Notes: generated by a model from the sequence alone, not told the origin. Positions 41,138 to 49,285 are shown, counted from the stretch's first letter. The stretch is DNA of 52,610 bases from Comamonadaceae bacterium (GCA_947476465.1 CANJQN010000009.1:1-52610), one strand, 5' to 3'. A program made the numbers and translations.

Positions 41138-41938
41138 ATGAATTTCCAGCAACTTCTACGCGTGGCTGCATTCGCAGGTGCTGCTCTGGCGCTGACGGGG
41201 GTGCCGGTCTTTGCAGGTCAGGTGACAGACCGTGTTCGCGCGTCGGGCACGGTGCGCGTGTGCATCTGGCCCGATTACTACGGCATCAGCCTGCGTGACA
41301 GCCGGTCGGGTCAGCTCAGTGGTATCGACATCGATCTGTCGGCCGAATTTGCGCGATCCATCGGCGCCAGGCTGCAGTATGTCGACTCCTCCTTCGCCAG
41401 CCTTGTCGACGACCTCACCAAAGACCGCTGCGATGTCTCCATGCACGCCGTTGGCGTGACGAAGCAGCGTGCCAAGGCCCTGCGATTCAGCCGCCCCTAC
41501 ATGAGCAGCAGCATTTACGGGGTGACCACGCGGACAAACCGTGTCGTTCGCAAGTGGGATGACATCGATCAACCGGGGGTGAGGGTGGCAGTGCAGGCCG
41601 GCACGTTCATGGAACCGGCCATGGCCGCGACCTTGAAAAATGCCACGCTCGTGTTGGTGCGACCTCCGCTGACGCGCGAGCAGGAGCTGGAGTCCGGCCG
41701 GGTGGACGTCTTCATGACCGACTATCCCTACAGCCGGCGCCTGCTGGACAATGCGGAGTGGGCCAGACTGATCGACCCCGGCCAGCCGTTTCACCGGGTC
41801 CCATATGCGTACGCGGTCAAGCCTGGCGATGATGAATGGCTCAAGCTCTTGGACGGTTTTGTAAAGCAAATCCAGGAAGACGGCCGATTGCTCATCGCCG
41901 CCCGGAAAGCCAAGCTCGATTCAATCATCATGAAGTGA
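41138..41938 (+). CDS. Periplasmic solute-binding protein, family 3 (amino-acid type)
   Basis: A 266-residue SBP_bac_3 protein with a clear signal peptide (LLRVAAFAGAALALTGVPVFA). The mature domain has VRVCIWPDYYGISLRDSRSGQLSGIDIDLSAEFARSIG, YVDSSFASLVDDLTKDRCDVSMHAVGVTKQRAKALRFSRPY and VDVFMTDYPYSRRLL, all in standard positions. No ABC permease or ATPase accompanies it. Instead the next gene, 14 bp away, is a membrane-spanning PAS-PP2C-kinase with a large periplasmic domain, so it may deliver a ligand signal to that sensor. Predicted leaderless transcript from an EPS-box promoter. Confidence 0.88.
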   Translation: MNFQQLLRVAAFAGAALALTGVPVFAGQVTDRVRASGTVRVCIWPDYYGISLRDSRSGQLSGIDIDLSAEFARSIGARLQYVDSSFASLVDDLTKDRCDVSMHAVGVTKQRAKALRFSRPYMSSSIYGVTTRTNRVVRKWDDIDQPGVRVAVQAGTFMEPAMAATLKNATLVLVRPPLTREQELESGRVDVFMTDYPYSRRLLDNAEWARLIDPGQPFHRVPYAYAVKPGDDEWLKLLDGFVKQIQEDGRLLIAARKAKLDSIIMK

Positions 41939-41952
41939 CGGGAAGTGTCTGA

Positions 41953-44853
41953 ATGACTGCTCGCATCGACGCTCGCTCGCTGCAGGACCGCCTGCGCCAC
42001 GCCAAGCAACTCACAATGGCCATTGCGCTCATGCTGGTTGTGGGTGCGAGTGTCTATCTCACCGTTGTTTTCCAGGACGCCCGCGAGCGCCGACTAAGCG
42101 AGCTTGAGACCTTGGCGCGCCTGCTGGAAAGCGAAACCGCCGGGCAGCTGGATGCAGTTCGGGGCGTGATGGCGGTAGTTGGCGAGATAATGAGGCGCAA
42201 CGTTCAAGGGGGCGACGCCGCCGAACTGAGCCGTGCACTGGTCGGTGCGCTTGCCGCTTCCCGTACGGTTCGCAGCCTGTCCTATCTGGACGAGAGCGGC
42301 CGCGTACTCGCGAGCAGCGCCGCGTCCGACGTCGGCGCTCAGGTCGACCTCAAAAGGCTGGGAATCGATTTCACTAAAAAGTTTGCGCTAGGACGGTTCC
42401 TGTCGGGACGCGATCTCGCCAACCCGGATGCCCCGGCGGGCGCACGCTCCCCCGGCATGTTGCTGATGGGCGAGCAACTGCAAGGGGCCAAGGGCTATCT
42501 CATTGCCGTCCTGAACCCCGATGGCCTTGCGATGCATTACGGCCTGTTGGCCGGTGAGCCGGGAAAGCGCAGCGCGTTGCTGTCATACGGTGGGACGGTG
42601 CTGGTCACCGGTGAGGAGTCCATCGCGGTCCCCGGCACGGATGTCAGCCATCTGCCCCCTTTCAAGACTTACCTGCCAGGCAAGCAGTCCGGCGAGTATG
42701 TTGGCGCCGCAATTGACCCGGGTAAGCAGCTTGCGGCGTTTCGCACGGTGCGCAGCTGGCCATTGGTCATGCTGGTGCAAAACCCGCACTCTGTGGTCTG
42801 GACAACCTGGCTGGGCAGTTTCTTTCCGGTACTGGGCATCACGTTTGGATTACTCATTGGCCTGATCGTCATCGCCAGTGTGGTCATACGCGACGCGAAG
42901 CGGCAGGCCGCCGCACATGCCGATGTTGAGCTCAGCCAGGCGCGGCAGCAGGCTGACCTCGAGATTGGCCTTGACGCGATCGTGACGATTGATGTGAAAG
43001 GCATGATCCGCCACTTCAACGCAGCTGCGGAGAGCATGTTCGGATATGCCAGGCAGGAGGCAGAGGGCAGCCCCATGGCGGAAATGCTTATTCCGCCGGC
43101 GTTGCGCAGCAGTCATGCAATTGGCATCGCACGGCTGCGAGCGGGGGGCGAAGAACGGGTCCTGCGCAAGCGAATCGAGGTCGAGGCCATGCGGCGCGAC
43201 GGCAGCGTCTTTCCGATCGAGATCGCCATCGTTCCCGTCGAGACCACCGAGGGTCTGTGGTTCACGTCGACGATCCGCGACATCACACGGCGCAAAGCGG
43301 ACGAAAAGGCCATAGGGGAGAGCGAGACTCGCTTCAGGGCCACTTTTGAGCAATCAGCGGTCGGCATGATTCACCGGGCGCAGGACGGCCGCCTGCTGCG
43401 GGTTAACAGCACAATGTGCGAGATGCTGGGCTATACCGAAGCTGAGTTCATTGCGCTGGGTGCTAGGCGGCTCACCCACCCGGACGACGTAGAGACGGAA
43501 GAGCAAGGCGTGCAGGCCCTGTTCGGCGGCACCCTTGCGGTCTGGCGTCAGGACAAGCGCTACCGGCACAAACGCGGGCACTACGTCTGGGCCCGGCTGA
43601 CAGCGGCCATGGTGCGCGCAAAGCCTGAATCCGATTACATGAGCTGCGTGATCGAAGACATCACAGAACAAACGCGCACCCGAGCCGAACTCGACGCCGC
43701 GCAAAAGCGAGAACTGGAGATCGGCTTGCGCATCCAGCAGTCGTTGCTGGTCGGCGGAACGCCCACCGACATTGCCGGCCTGGATTTCGCCGCTTTCAGT
43801 CAGCCTTCGCGGGGCATCGATGGCGACTTCTACGATGTCATGGACCTGGGCCAGGGCGTCATAGACATTCTGGCTGGGGATGTCATGGGCAAGGGCGTCC
43901 CCGCGGCGCTGTTGGGCGCTGCCACCAAGATGCAATTCGCCCGGTCCATGACGCGGCTCATGGTACGCGGCGTGCCTTCTCCGGCCGAAGTGCTGGAGCA
44001 CATGGACCGGGCCGTCGGTCCTCACCTGCAGGCGCTTAACGCCTTCGTCACATTGGTGTACCTGCGCATCGACTGCAACAACAATACCGTGACCTGGGTC
44101 GGCTGCGGTCACGAGGAGCCCATGCTCGTGCGCCAGAACGGCTCGTTCGAGGTGCTGGCGAACCAGCTGCCGCCGTTTGGTGTGCTGACCTTGCCGCGGT
44201 ACGAGCAGGAGACCAAGGCGTTCGGCCCCGACGACCACCTGTTCATGTGGTCCGATGGTGTCTCGGACGCCATTTTTTCCGACGGAAGCCGAATTGGCGC
44301 GGCGCGGGTCAGGGCGCTCGTTGTACGGGCACTGGCAGAGCACCAGACTCCGGCCATGAGTCTGCAATCGGTGCGCCGGGCGATTCAGAGCACAGAGGCA
44401 ACGATCACAGACGACCTGACGATGCTCCTGGTAGGCCGCCGCACGCAGGCCGCGGACGGCCGACGCCTCGAGTTGGAAGTCGCCCTGACCTCTATCAGGC
44501 CCGCCCGGATCTTCGTCCAGCAGGAATGCGACACCGTGGGTCTTTCGCCCGAAAGAGCCGGGCCGCTGACCGTCGCGGTGATTGAGGCCGTCACGAATGT
44601 GATCCGCCATGGCCGGGGGCTGACTGCCGGTGCTCCGCTGGAGCTGTCGTCCAAGCGCTCCGACGACGCCCTGGTCATCCAGATCCGGTACTTCGGCGAC
44701 TACTTCGAGCCACCGGCGGTGATCCTGGACAGCGATTTCGCACAGCATCCGGAAAGTGGCTTCGGCCTGCTCATCATGCAACGGGCCAGCGATCGCCTGG
44801 AGCACAACTACCGTGACGGCGCGAACATCCTTCGATTGGCGGTGACCCTGTGA
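41953..44853 (+). CDS. Membrane receptor with PAS-PAS-PP2C (SpoIIE/RsbU)-HATPase (RsbW-like) domains
   Basis: A 966-residue partner-switch sensor. TM1 (~20-40) and TM2 (~287-313) enclose a ~245-residue periplasmic sensor domain (dCache-like by size). PAS1 (~330-445) and PAS2 (~455-575) follow. The SpoIIE-type PP2C domain (~585-830) retains its metal Asp residues: GIDGDFYD (Asp623, Asp625), AGDVMGKG (Asp643), WSDGVSD (Asp768), DDLTML (Asp820-821). The C-terminal HATPase (~845-966) has the RsbW-like N box VIEAVTNVIRH (Glu878, Asn882) and G box SGFGLLIM (936-938). Both kinase and phosphatase thus look active. The natural substrate is the STAS protein at 31617; compare SypE and RsbU/RsbW. Confidence 0.92.
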   Translation: MTARIDARSLQDRLRHAKQLTMAIALMLVVGASVYLTVVFQDARERRLSELETLARLLESETAGQLDAVRGVMAVVGEIMRRNVQGGDAAELSRALVGALAASRTVRSLSYLDESGRVLASSAASDVGAQVDLKRLGIDFTKKFALGRFLSGRDLANPDAPAGARSPGMLLMGEQLQGAKGYLIAVLNPDGLAMHYGLLAGEPGKRSALLSYGGTVLVTGEESIAVPGTDVSHLPPFKTYLPGKQSGEYVGAAIDPGKQLAAFRTVRSWPLVMLVQNPHSVVWTTWLGSFFPVLGITFGLLIGLIVIASVVIRDAKRQAAAHADVELSQARQQADLEIGLDAIVTIDVKGMIRHFNAAAESMFGYARQEAEGSPMAEMLIPPALRSSHAIGIARLRAGGEERVLRKRIEVEAMRRDGSVFPIEIAIVPVETTEGLWFTSTIRDITRRKADEKAIGESETRFRATFEQSAVGMIHRAQDGRLLRVNSTMCEMLGYTEAEFIALGARRLTHPDDVETEEQGVQALFGGTLAVWRQDKRYRHKRGHYVWARLTAAMVRAKPESDYMSCVIEDITEQTRTRAELDAAQKRELEIGLRIQQSLLVGGTPTDIAGLDFAAFSQPSRGIDGDFYDVMDLGQGVIDILAGDVMGKGVPAALLGAATKMQFARSMTRLMVRGVPSPAEVLEHMDRAVGPHLQALNAFVTLVYLRIDCNNNTVTWVGCGHEEPMLVRQNGSFEVLANQLPPFGVLTLPRYEQETKAFGPDDHLFMWSDGVSDAIFSDGSRIGAARVRALVVRALAEHQTPAMSLQSVRRAIQSTEATITDDLTMLLVGRRTQAADGRRLELEVALTSIRPARIFVQQECDTVGLSPERAGPLTVAVIEAVTNVIRHGRGLTAGAPLELSSKRSDDALVIQIRYFGDYFEPPAVILDSDFAQHPESGFGLLIMQRASDRLEHNYRDGANILRLAVTL

Positions 44854-44942
44854 CCTGCGGATGATCGCTGGGCGCCACCGGGCATGCCAGTCCTTCGGCG
44901 TCGTATCCTTGGCGCGTCCCTTCAACTCACCGCCTACCTGCC

Positions 44943-45902
44943 ATGCAAACCCGTGAACTCGGCCGATCCGGCCTGCTGGTGTCTCCCCTGTGCTTCGGCG
45001 GCAACGTGTTCGGCTGGACGGCCGACGAGCCCACCTCGCACAGCCTGCTGGACGCCTGGGTGGATGCGGGCATGAACTTCATCGACACGGCGGATGTGTA
45101 TTCGACCTGGGTGCCCGGGCACAGCGGCGGCGAGTCCGAGGCCATCATCGGCCGCTGGCTCAAGCGAGGCTGGCGGCGTGACAAGGTGGTGATCGCCACC
45201 AAGGTGGGCATGGACATGGGCGGTGGCAAGATTGGCCTGAAGCCCGCGCGCATCCGCGAGGCGGCCGAAGCCTCGCTGCGGCGCCTGGGCGTGGACACCA
45301 TCGACCTGTACCAGGCTCACCGCGACGACCCCGACACGCCGCTGGAGGCCACCCTGGAAGCCTTCGCAAAGCTGGTGGAGCAGGGCAAGGTGCGGGCCAT
45401 CGGCGCATCGAACTACAGCGCGCCGCGTCTGGCCCTGGCGCTTGCTACCAGCGCCCGCTTGGGGCTGCCGCGCTTTGAGTCGCTGCAACCGGCCTACAAC
45501 CTGTACGACCGCGCGGGGTTCGAGCAGGCCTTGCGTCCGCTGTGCCTGGCCGAAGGCGTGGGCGTCATGAGCTATTACGCCTTGGCGGCGGGCTTTCTGA
45601 GCGGCAAGTACCGCACGGCGGCCGACGCCGGCAAGAGCGCCCGGGGCGGCTCGGCCACCGGCAAATACCTCAACCCCCGCGGGCTGCGCATCCTCGATGC
45701 GATGGACGCGGTGGCCACGCGCACCGGTTGCGCCCATGCCGAGATCGCCATCGCCTGGCTGCTGCGCCAGCCGGGCGTCACCTCGCCGATTGCCAGCGCG
45801 ACCTCGCTCACGCAGCTTCAGATGTTGGTCAATGCCTGCCGTATCGAACTGGACGACCAGGCGCTGGCGCTGCTCAACGAGGCCAGCGCACAGGACGCCT
45901 GA
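44943..45902 (+). CDS. Aldo/keto reductase
   Basis: A 319-residue NADPH-dependent aldo/keto reductase of the YghZ/Tas-like (AKR11-14-type) group. The catalytic tetrad is visible: Asp and Tyr in [12 protein letters not shown], Lys in [10 protein letters not shown], His in LYQAHRDDPD. GASNYSAPRLALAL and the NADPH site SATSLTQLQMLVNA follow near the C-terminus. It is the intact counterpart of the fragment at 13125-13387 and stands just beyond the EPS locus on the other side. Start ATG is 89 bp after the switch protein; no clear promoter is seen. Confidence 0.92.
   Translation: MQTRELGRSGLLVSPLCFGGNVFGWTADEPTSHSLLDAWVDAGMNFIDTADVYSTWVPGHSGGESEAIIGRWLKRGWRRDKVVIATKVGMDMGGGKIGLKPARIREAAEASLRRLGVDTIDLYQAHRDDPDTPLEATLEAFAKLVEQGKVRAIGASNYSAPRLALALATSARLGLPRFESLQPAYNLYDRAGFEQALRPLCLAEGVGVMSYYALAAGFLSGKYRTAADAGKSARGGSATGKYLNPRGLRILDAMDAVATRTGCAHAEIAIAWLLRQPGVTSPIASATSLTQLQMLVNACRIELDDQALALLNEASAQDA
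44987..45250 (+). repeat. Right copy of the 264-bp direct repeat flanking the EPS locus
   Basis: Matches 13125-13387 in the same orientation with about eight substitutions and one 1-bp gap. The copies are 31,862 bp apart, start to start. Here the repeat is simply codons ~15-102 of the intact aldo/keto reductase. Confidence 0.92.
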
Positions 45903-45927
45903 CGCGGCCGCCGCGCTGGCGCTATGT

Positions 45928-46689
45928 TCAGGTGGTGGGCGTCGTCGGCGGCGCCACGGCCGCGCCTTCGATGTGATGGCGGGCCAGCGCATCGGCCACG
46001 AAGCCGCTCGCCTTGGCCTCTTCGACAAAGCGGCGCAGCAGTGCCACGGCGGGCTCCGGGCGCAACTTGGGCATACCCATGGCCTGCTGGATCAGCATGA
46101 AGTGGCCCGGCAGCATGCGCAGGCGCTCAAAGCGCTTGGACTCCATCACCAGCTGCTGCTTCACGCCCGCGGCCACCTCGAGGTTTTGCGCCACGAAGTC
46201 GTCGATCACCGTGCGCGACAACGCAGACCGCACGATCTGTGCGTGCTTGAGTTCGCGGGTGAGGAACAGGTCATAGGCGCTGCCCTTGCCCACCACCACC
46301 CGGTGGCCAGGCCGGTCGACTTCGGCGTTGTCGCGCAGAGGGGAATCTTCGCGAACGAGGTAGGCGCCTTCGATCAACACATAAGGCCCGGTGAAGGCGA
46401 TGCCGGCGCCGCGCACCGGGTCGATGGCGAAAAAGCCGATGTCAGCCCGCTGCTGTGTGACGGCCTCGACCGACGCATTGGCCGAATCGAACACCTGAAG
46501 CTCGACGGGCAGGCCCAGCAGGCTGCCAAAGGCGCGCGCCAGGTCGATCGAAATGCCCAAGGGCTCGCCCTGGGCGTCGCGGCTGGCCAGGATCGGGTTG
46601 CCGAGGTTGATCGCCGCGCGCAGCGTGCCGCCAGGGGCGATGACTTGGGAAAGGTGCGGCTCGAAGGGCAGGGTGATGGGGCGTGGCAT
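45928..46689 (-). CDS. Family 3 solute-binding-like protein without signal peptide
   Basis: A 253-residue SBP_bac_3 domain: GTLRAAINLGNPILASRDAQGEPLGISIDLARAFGSLLGLP, QQRADIGFFAIDPVRGAGIAFTGPYVLIEGAYLV and VVVGKGSAYDLFLTRELKHA. There is no hydrophobic N-terminus (MPRPITLPFEPHLSQVI), nor a nearby in-frame start that would add one, so the protein seems cytoplasmic, unlike normal transporter binding proteins. It might resemble cyclohexadienyl-dehydratase-like or ligand-sensing members. It stands alone, convergent with the aldo/keto reductase and divergent from tRNA-Arg. Confidence 0.8.
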   Translation of the reverse strand: MPRPITLPFEPHLSQVIAPGGTLRAAINLGNPILASRDAQGEPLGISIDLARAFGSLLGLPVELQVFDSANASVEAVTQQRADIGFFAIDPVRGAGIAFTGPYVLIEGAYLVREDSPLRDNAEVDRPGHRVVVGKGSAYDLFLTRELKHAQIVRSALSRTVIDDFVAQNLEVAAGVKQQLVMESKRFERLRMLPGHFMLIQQAMGMPKLRPEPAVALLRRFVEEAKASGFVADALARHHIEGAAVAPPTTPTT

Positions 46690-46726
46690 GGCGTGATTTT
46701 GCTCCGGGAGCCGCCAAAATCGCTGC

Positions 46727-46732
46727 TATACT
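46727..46732 (+). promoter_or_regulatory. -10 element of the tRNA-Arg promoter
   Basis: TATACT, 10 nt before the mature tRNA 5' end, is a near-consensus -10 hexamer. No -35 box at 16-18 bp is convincing. Confidence 0.5.
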
Positions 46733-46742
46733 CGCCGGCTCA

Positions 46743-46819
46743 GCGGCTGTAGCTCAGTTGGATAGAGTACTTGGCTACGAACCAAGGGGTCGTGGGTTCA
46801 ATTCCTGCCAGCCGCACCA
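46743..46819 (+). tRNA. tRNA-Arg (anticodon ACG)
   Basis: A 77-nt cloverleaf with encoded CCA. The acceptor arms GCGGCTG and CAGCCGC pair fully. The D arm is GCTC...GAGT, the anticodon stem CTTGG/CCAAG carries the loop CTACGAA (anticodon ACG at 46777-46779), and the T arm is GTGGG-TTCAATT-CCTGC with two wobble pairs. A34 would be read as inosine, decoding CGU/CGC/CGA. Confidence 0.97.
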
Positions 46820-46826
46820 ACAAAAT

Positions 46827-46861
46827 CAACGGGTTAGCTCTTGCAAGGGGCTGGCCCGTTG
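46827..46861 (+). terminator. Hairpin after tRNA-Arg
   Basis: CAACGGGTTAGC (46827-46838) pairs with GCTGGCCCGTTG (46850-46861) as a 12-bp stem with a few G-U pairs and an 11-nt loop, only 7 nt after the tRNA. There is a short T-containing tail (TGCTTTAG) but no strong U run. Confidence 0.55.
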
Positions 46862-47109
46862 TGCTTTAGGGGGCATGGGGGTCCTGGTTGCCGTTCGGTT
46901 GCCGTTTTGTCGACGGCGAGGCGCCTGCACGCGACCCCTGCTGTGCGGGCTGGTGGCCGCGCGAGCAGCGCTAGGGAACCCTGCTGAGGGGGGCATGGCT
47001 TGCGTTCTGCCACCCGCACCGCAACCGCAGCCCACTCACTGCGTGCTCGCGCACGCAAGCTAGACACCACCCCGTTCTTGCCCTAGGCTTTTGATCAGAA
47101 GGGACCACC
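46862..47109. other. Intergenic region downstream of tRNA-Arg
   Basis: About 250 bp with no gene I can support. Short open frames here have no family features. tRNA 3' ends are common integration sites, but I find neither an integrase nor a second copy of the tRNA 3' end within the window. Confidence 0.4.
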
Positions 47110-48117
47110 GTGAACCAATCTGAATACACCTTGACCGCGCCGCGTCGCGCATCGTCCACGGAGATGCCGATCCTTGATTTGCGGGACTGGATCGCTGGGG
47201 GCCCGATCGCGCCGCTTGCAGCGCAGTTCAAAGCTGCTTGCTCTAAGACGGGTTTTTTTTATGTGATAAACCACGGCATGCCGCAGCACGTCGTCGATTG
47301 CGTTTTCGATGCGGCAAGGCGCTATTTCGCGTTGCCAATCGAGGAGCGCCTGAAGGACAAGATCGACGAGCGCTTTAGGCGCGGTTTCATGCCAACAGGG
47401 GTGACGCAGCACCCGGGCCATAAGCCCGACCTCAAGGAGAGTTACGTCCTGGGGCTGGACTTGGCGCCGGACGACCCAGACGTGCTGGCGGGACGCCCGC
47501 TGCACGGGCCCAACAAGTGGCCAGCAGACAAGCCATGGCTCAAGGAGGCGGCCATGGACTATTTCAACCACACGGTCGAGCTCGGAAAACGCTTGCTTCA
47601 GGTCTTCGCCGTGGCCCTTGAACTGCCTGAAGACTTCTTCCTGAAGTACACAAAGAAGCCGATGGTGCTCACGAACCTGTACCACTATCCGCCCCAGGCC
47701 GCGCCAACAAACCTCGAACTCGGCGCGGCCGCCCACACGGATTACGGCACGCTCACTATCCTCGCCCAGGATCCCATTGGAGGCCTGGAATTGCAGACCC
47801 GTGACGGCCATTGGGTGAGCGCGCCATACATTGAAGGCTCGCTGGTCATCAACCTCGGCGATCTCGTCAAGGTCTGGACCAATGAGCACTATGTCTCAAA
47901 CCTTCACCGCGTGGCCAACCGCACAGGACGCGATCGCTACTCGATCCCAACCTTCTTCAACGTTGATTACGATACGCCCGTAGCGTGTCTTCCGCAGTTC
48001 CGATCTGACGAGGGTCCGCCCCGGTACCCTCCGATCAAATCGGGCGATTGGCTCGTTAGCCGGTTCCAGGCCGTCCAGGGATACAAGACGCCTGCCGAAC
48101 TGGCGGCCAATGGATAG
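47110..48117 (+). CDS. Isopenicillin N synthase-family 2-oxoglutarate/Fe(II) dioxygenase
   Basis: A 335-residue DIOX-type oxygenase. The N-terminal DIOX_N region has GFFYVINHGMPQHVVDCVF. The double-stranded beta helix supplies the iron triad HTD in GAAAHTDYGTLTIL and the distal His in YVSNLHRVANR, followed by the 2-oxoglutarate-binding RYS in DRYSIPTFF. GDLVKVWTNEHYVSN is well conserved. Bacterial members hydroxylate or cleave varied small molecules. It lies 67 bp before a SsuA-like binding protein on the same strand, suggesting it oxidises the imported compound. The ribosome site is weak. Confidence 0.9.
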   Translation: MNQSEYTLTAPRRASSTEMPILDLRDWIAGGPIAPLAAQFKAACSKTGFFYVINHGMPQHVVDCVFDAARRYFALPIEERLKDKIDERFRRGFMPTGVTQHPGHKPDLKESYVLGLDLAPDDPDVLAGRPLHGPNKWPADKPWLKEAAMDYFNHTVELGKRLLQVFAVALELPEDFFLKYTKKPMVLTNLYHYPPQAAPTNLELGAAAHTDYGTLTILAQDPIGGLELQTRDGHWVSAPYIEGSLVINLGDLVKVWTNEHYVSNLHRVANRTGRDRYSIPTFFNVDYDTPVACLPQFRSDEGPPRYPPIKSGDWLVSRFQAVQGYKTPAELAANG

Positions 48118-48184
48118 AGATCAGGCATCAAACATGCATGGCCGTTCCCCCCTCCGTCTCAACCCTCCAAATCAGGAATCATCT

Positions 48185-49285
48185 ATGTTTCGATTCGCCC
48201 GACTCCCTCGCCGGCTTGGCGCCGTGCTTTCGATTTTTCTTGGCCTGAGTTGCGGTGCACACGCACAGCCCAAACCGCTCAAGCCCGTGACCATTGCACT
48301 TGGCACCCAGGTGATCAATGTCACGTATCCGTGGCTGACTTTGCCGATCGTCCTTGGCTATTGGAAAGAGGAGGGGTATGACGTCAAGATCGTCACCACT
48401 GGAGGATCGCTGCAGGGTATTCAGCAGATGGTGGGCGGCAACGTCGACTTCGCGCAAATGGACTCTGCGCCGATGATCCAGGCCAATACCGAAAATGGCG
48501 TCCCCGTGCGAGGCGTGATGAACACCCTGGTGATCGATTGGGGCATCGGTGTGCTTCAAGGCGGGCCCATCAAATCGATCACTGATTTCAAGGGCAAGAA
48601 GATTGGAGTGTTCAGCCTGGGAACCGGCGGCATGCCTCTGCTCAAGGGCTATTTGCGAACGAATGGCATTGATCCGGACAAGGATGTGCAGATCGTCGCT
48701 ACGGGAGCCGGGGCGCCCGCGCTGGAGGCGTTGCGCACTGACCGAGTGCAAGGTTTGATGTTCTGGGGCTCTGCGCTGACCGGGTTCAGAAACGCGGGCA
48801 TCGACATGCGGGTTCTGTTCAATCCGGAATGGCGCAGATTGCCGGGCTTCACTTTGGGCGCCCTGCAGAAAACCATCGACAACGACCCTGCGATGGTCGA
48901 GGCGATCGCCCGAGGTGCGGCGAAGGCGACACTTTACGCGCAGACCAATCCCGAGTGCGTCCGCCAGATACATTGGAAGAACTTCCCGAGCACCAAGCCC
49001 ACTGGCGCCGATGAGGCCACGCTTGCGAAGTGGGACTTGGCATTGTTGAACAGTTCGCTCGATTCCATCAAGTCTGCTTACGACTTGAGCGGCGGCAAGT
49101 ACATAGGCGCCATGGACGCAGCAGCATACGGCCGCATGCAGGACTTTCTGCTCAAGGAGGGGCTGATCAAACGGACTTTGTCGCCGGACTCGATGCTCCA
49201 TCTCAAGCCTGGCTTCATGGAGGCCGTGAATCGTTTTGATCGCAACGCCGTCATCGATGCCGCCAAGGCTTGCAAAGGCTTGTAA
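48185..49285 (+). CDS. ABC transporter substrate-binding protein, SsuA/TauA/ThiY-like
   Basis: A 366-residue periplasmic protein with a signal peptide (LGAVLSIFLGLSCGAHAQ). The mature domain shows VTIALGTQVINVTYPWLTLPIVLGYWKEEGYDVKIV, GGSLQGIQQMVGGNVDFAQMDSAPMI, TDFKGKKIGVFSLGTGG and LEALRTDRVQGLMFWGSAL, the NMT1/SsuA pattern for sulfonates, nitrate or pyrimidine precursors. ATG 48185 is preceded by CAGGA; an in-frame start at 48110 would overlap the oxygenase stop and disrupt the signal peptide. No permease or ATPase genes follow, so the transporter is incomplete here. Confidence 0.87.
   Translation: MFRFARLPRRLGAVLSIFLGLSCGAHAQPKPLKPVTIALGTQVINVTYPWLTLPIVLGYWKEEGYDVKIVTTGGSLQGIQQMVGGNVDFAQMDSAPMIQANTENGVPVRGVMNTLVIDWGIGVLQGGPIKSITDFKGKKIGVFSLGTGGMPLLKGYLRTNGIDPDKDVQIVATGAGAPALEALRTDRVQGLMFWGSALTGFRNAGIDMRVLFNPEWRRLPGFTLGALQKTIDNDPAMVEAIARGAAKATLYAQTNPECVRQIHWKNFPSTKPTGADEATLAKWDLALLNSSLDSIKSAYDLSGGKYIGAMDAAAYGRMQDFLLKEGLIKRTLSPDSMLHLKPGFMEAVNRFDRNAVIDAAKACKGL

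Noticed and set aside
13440..44853. PEP-CTERM/exosortase EPS system
   Set aside because: The locus resembles such clusters in gene content, but I see no exosortase-like membrane protein and no PEP-CTERM target.
46743..47109. Prophage or integrative element inserted at tRNA-Arg
   Set aside because: No integrase and no duplicated tRNA 3' end are visible in the window.
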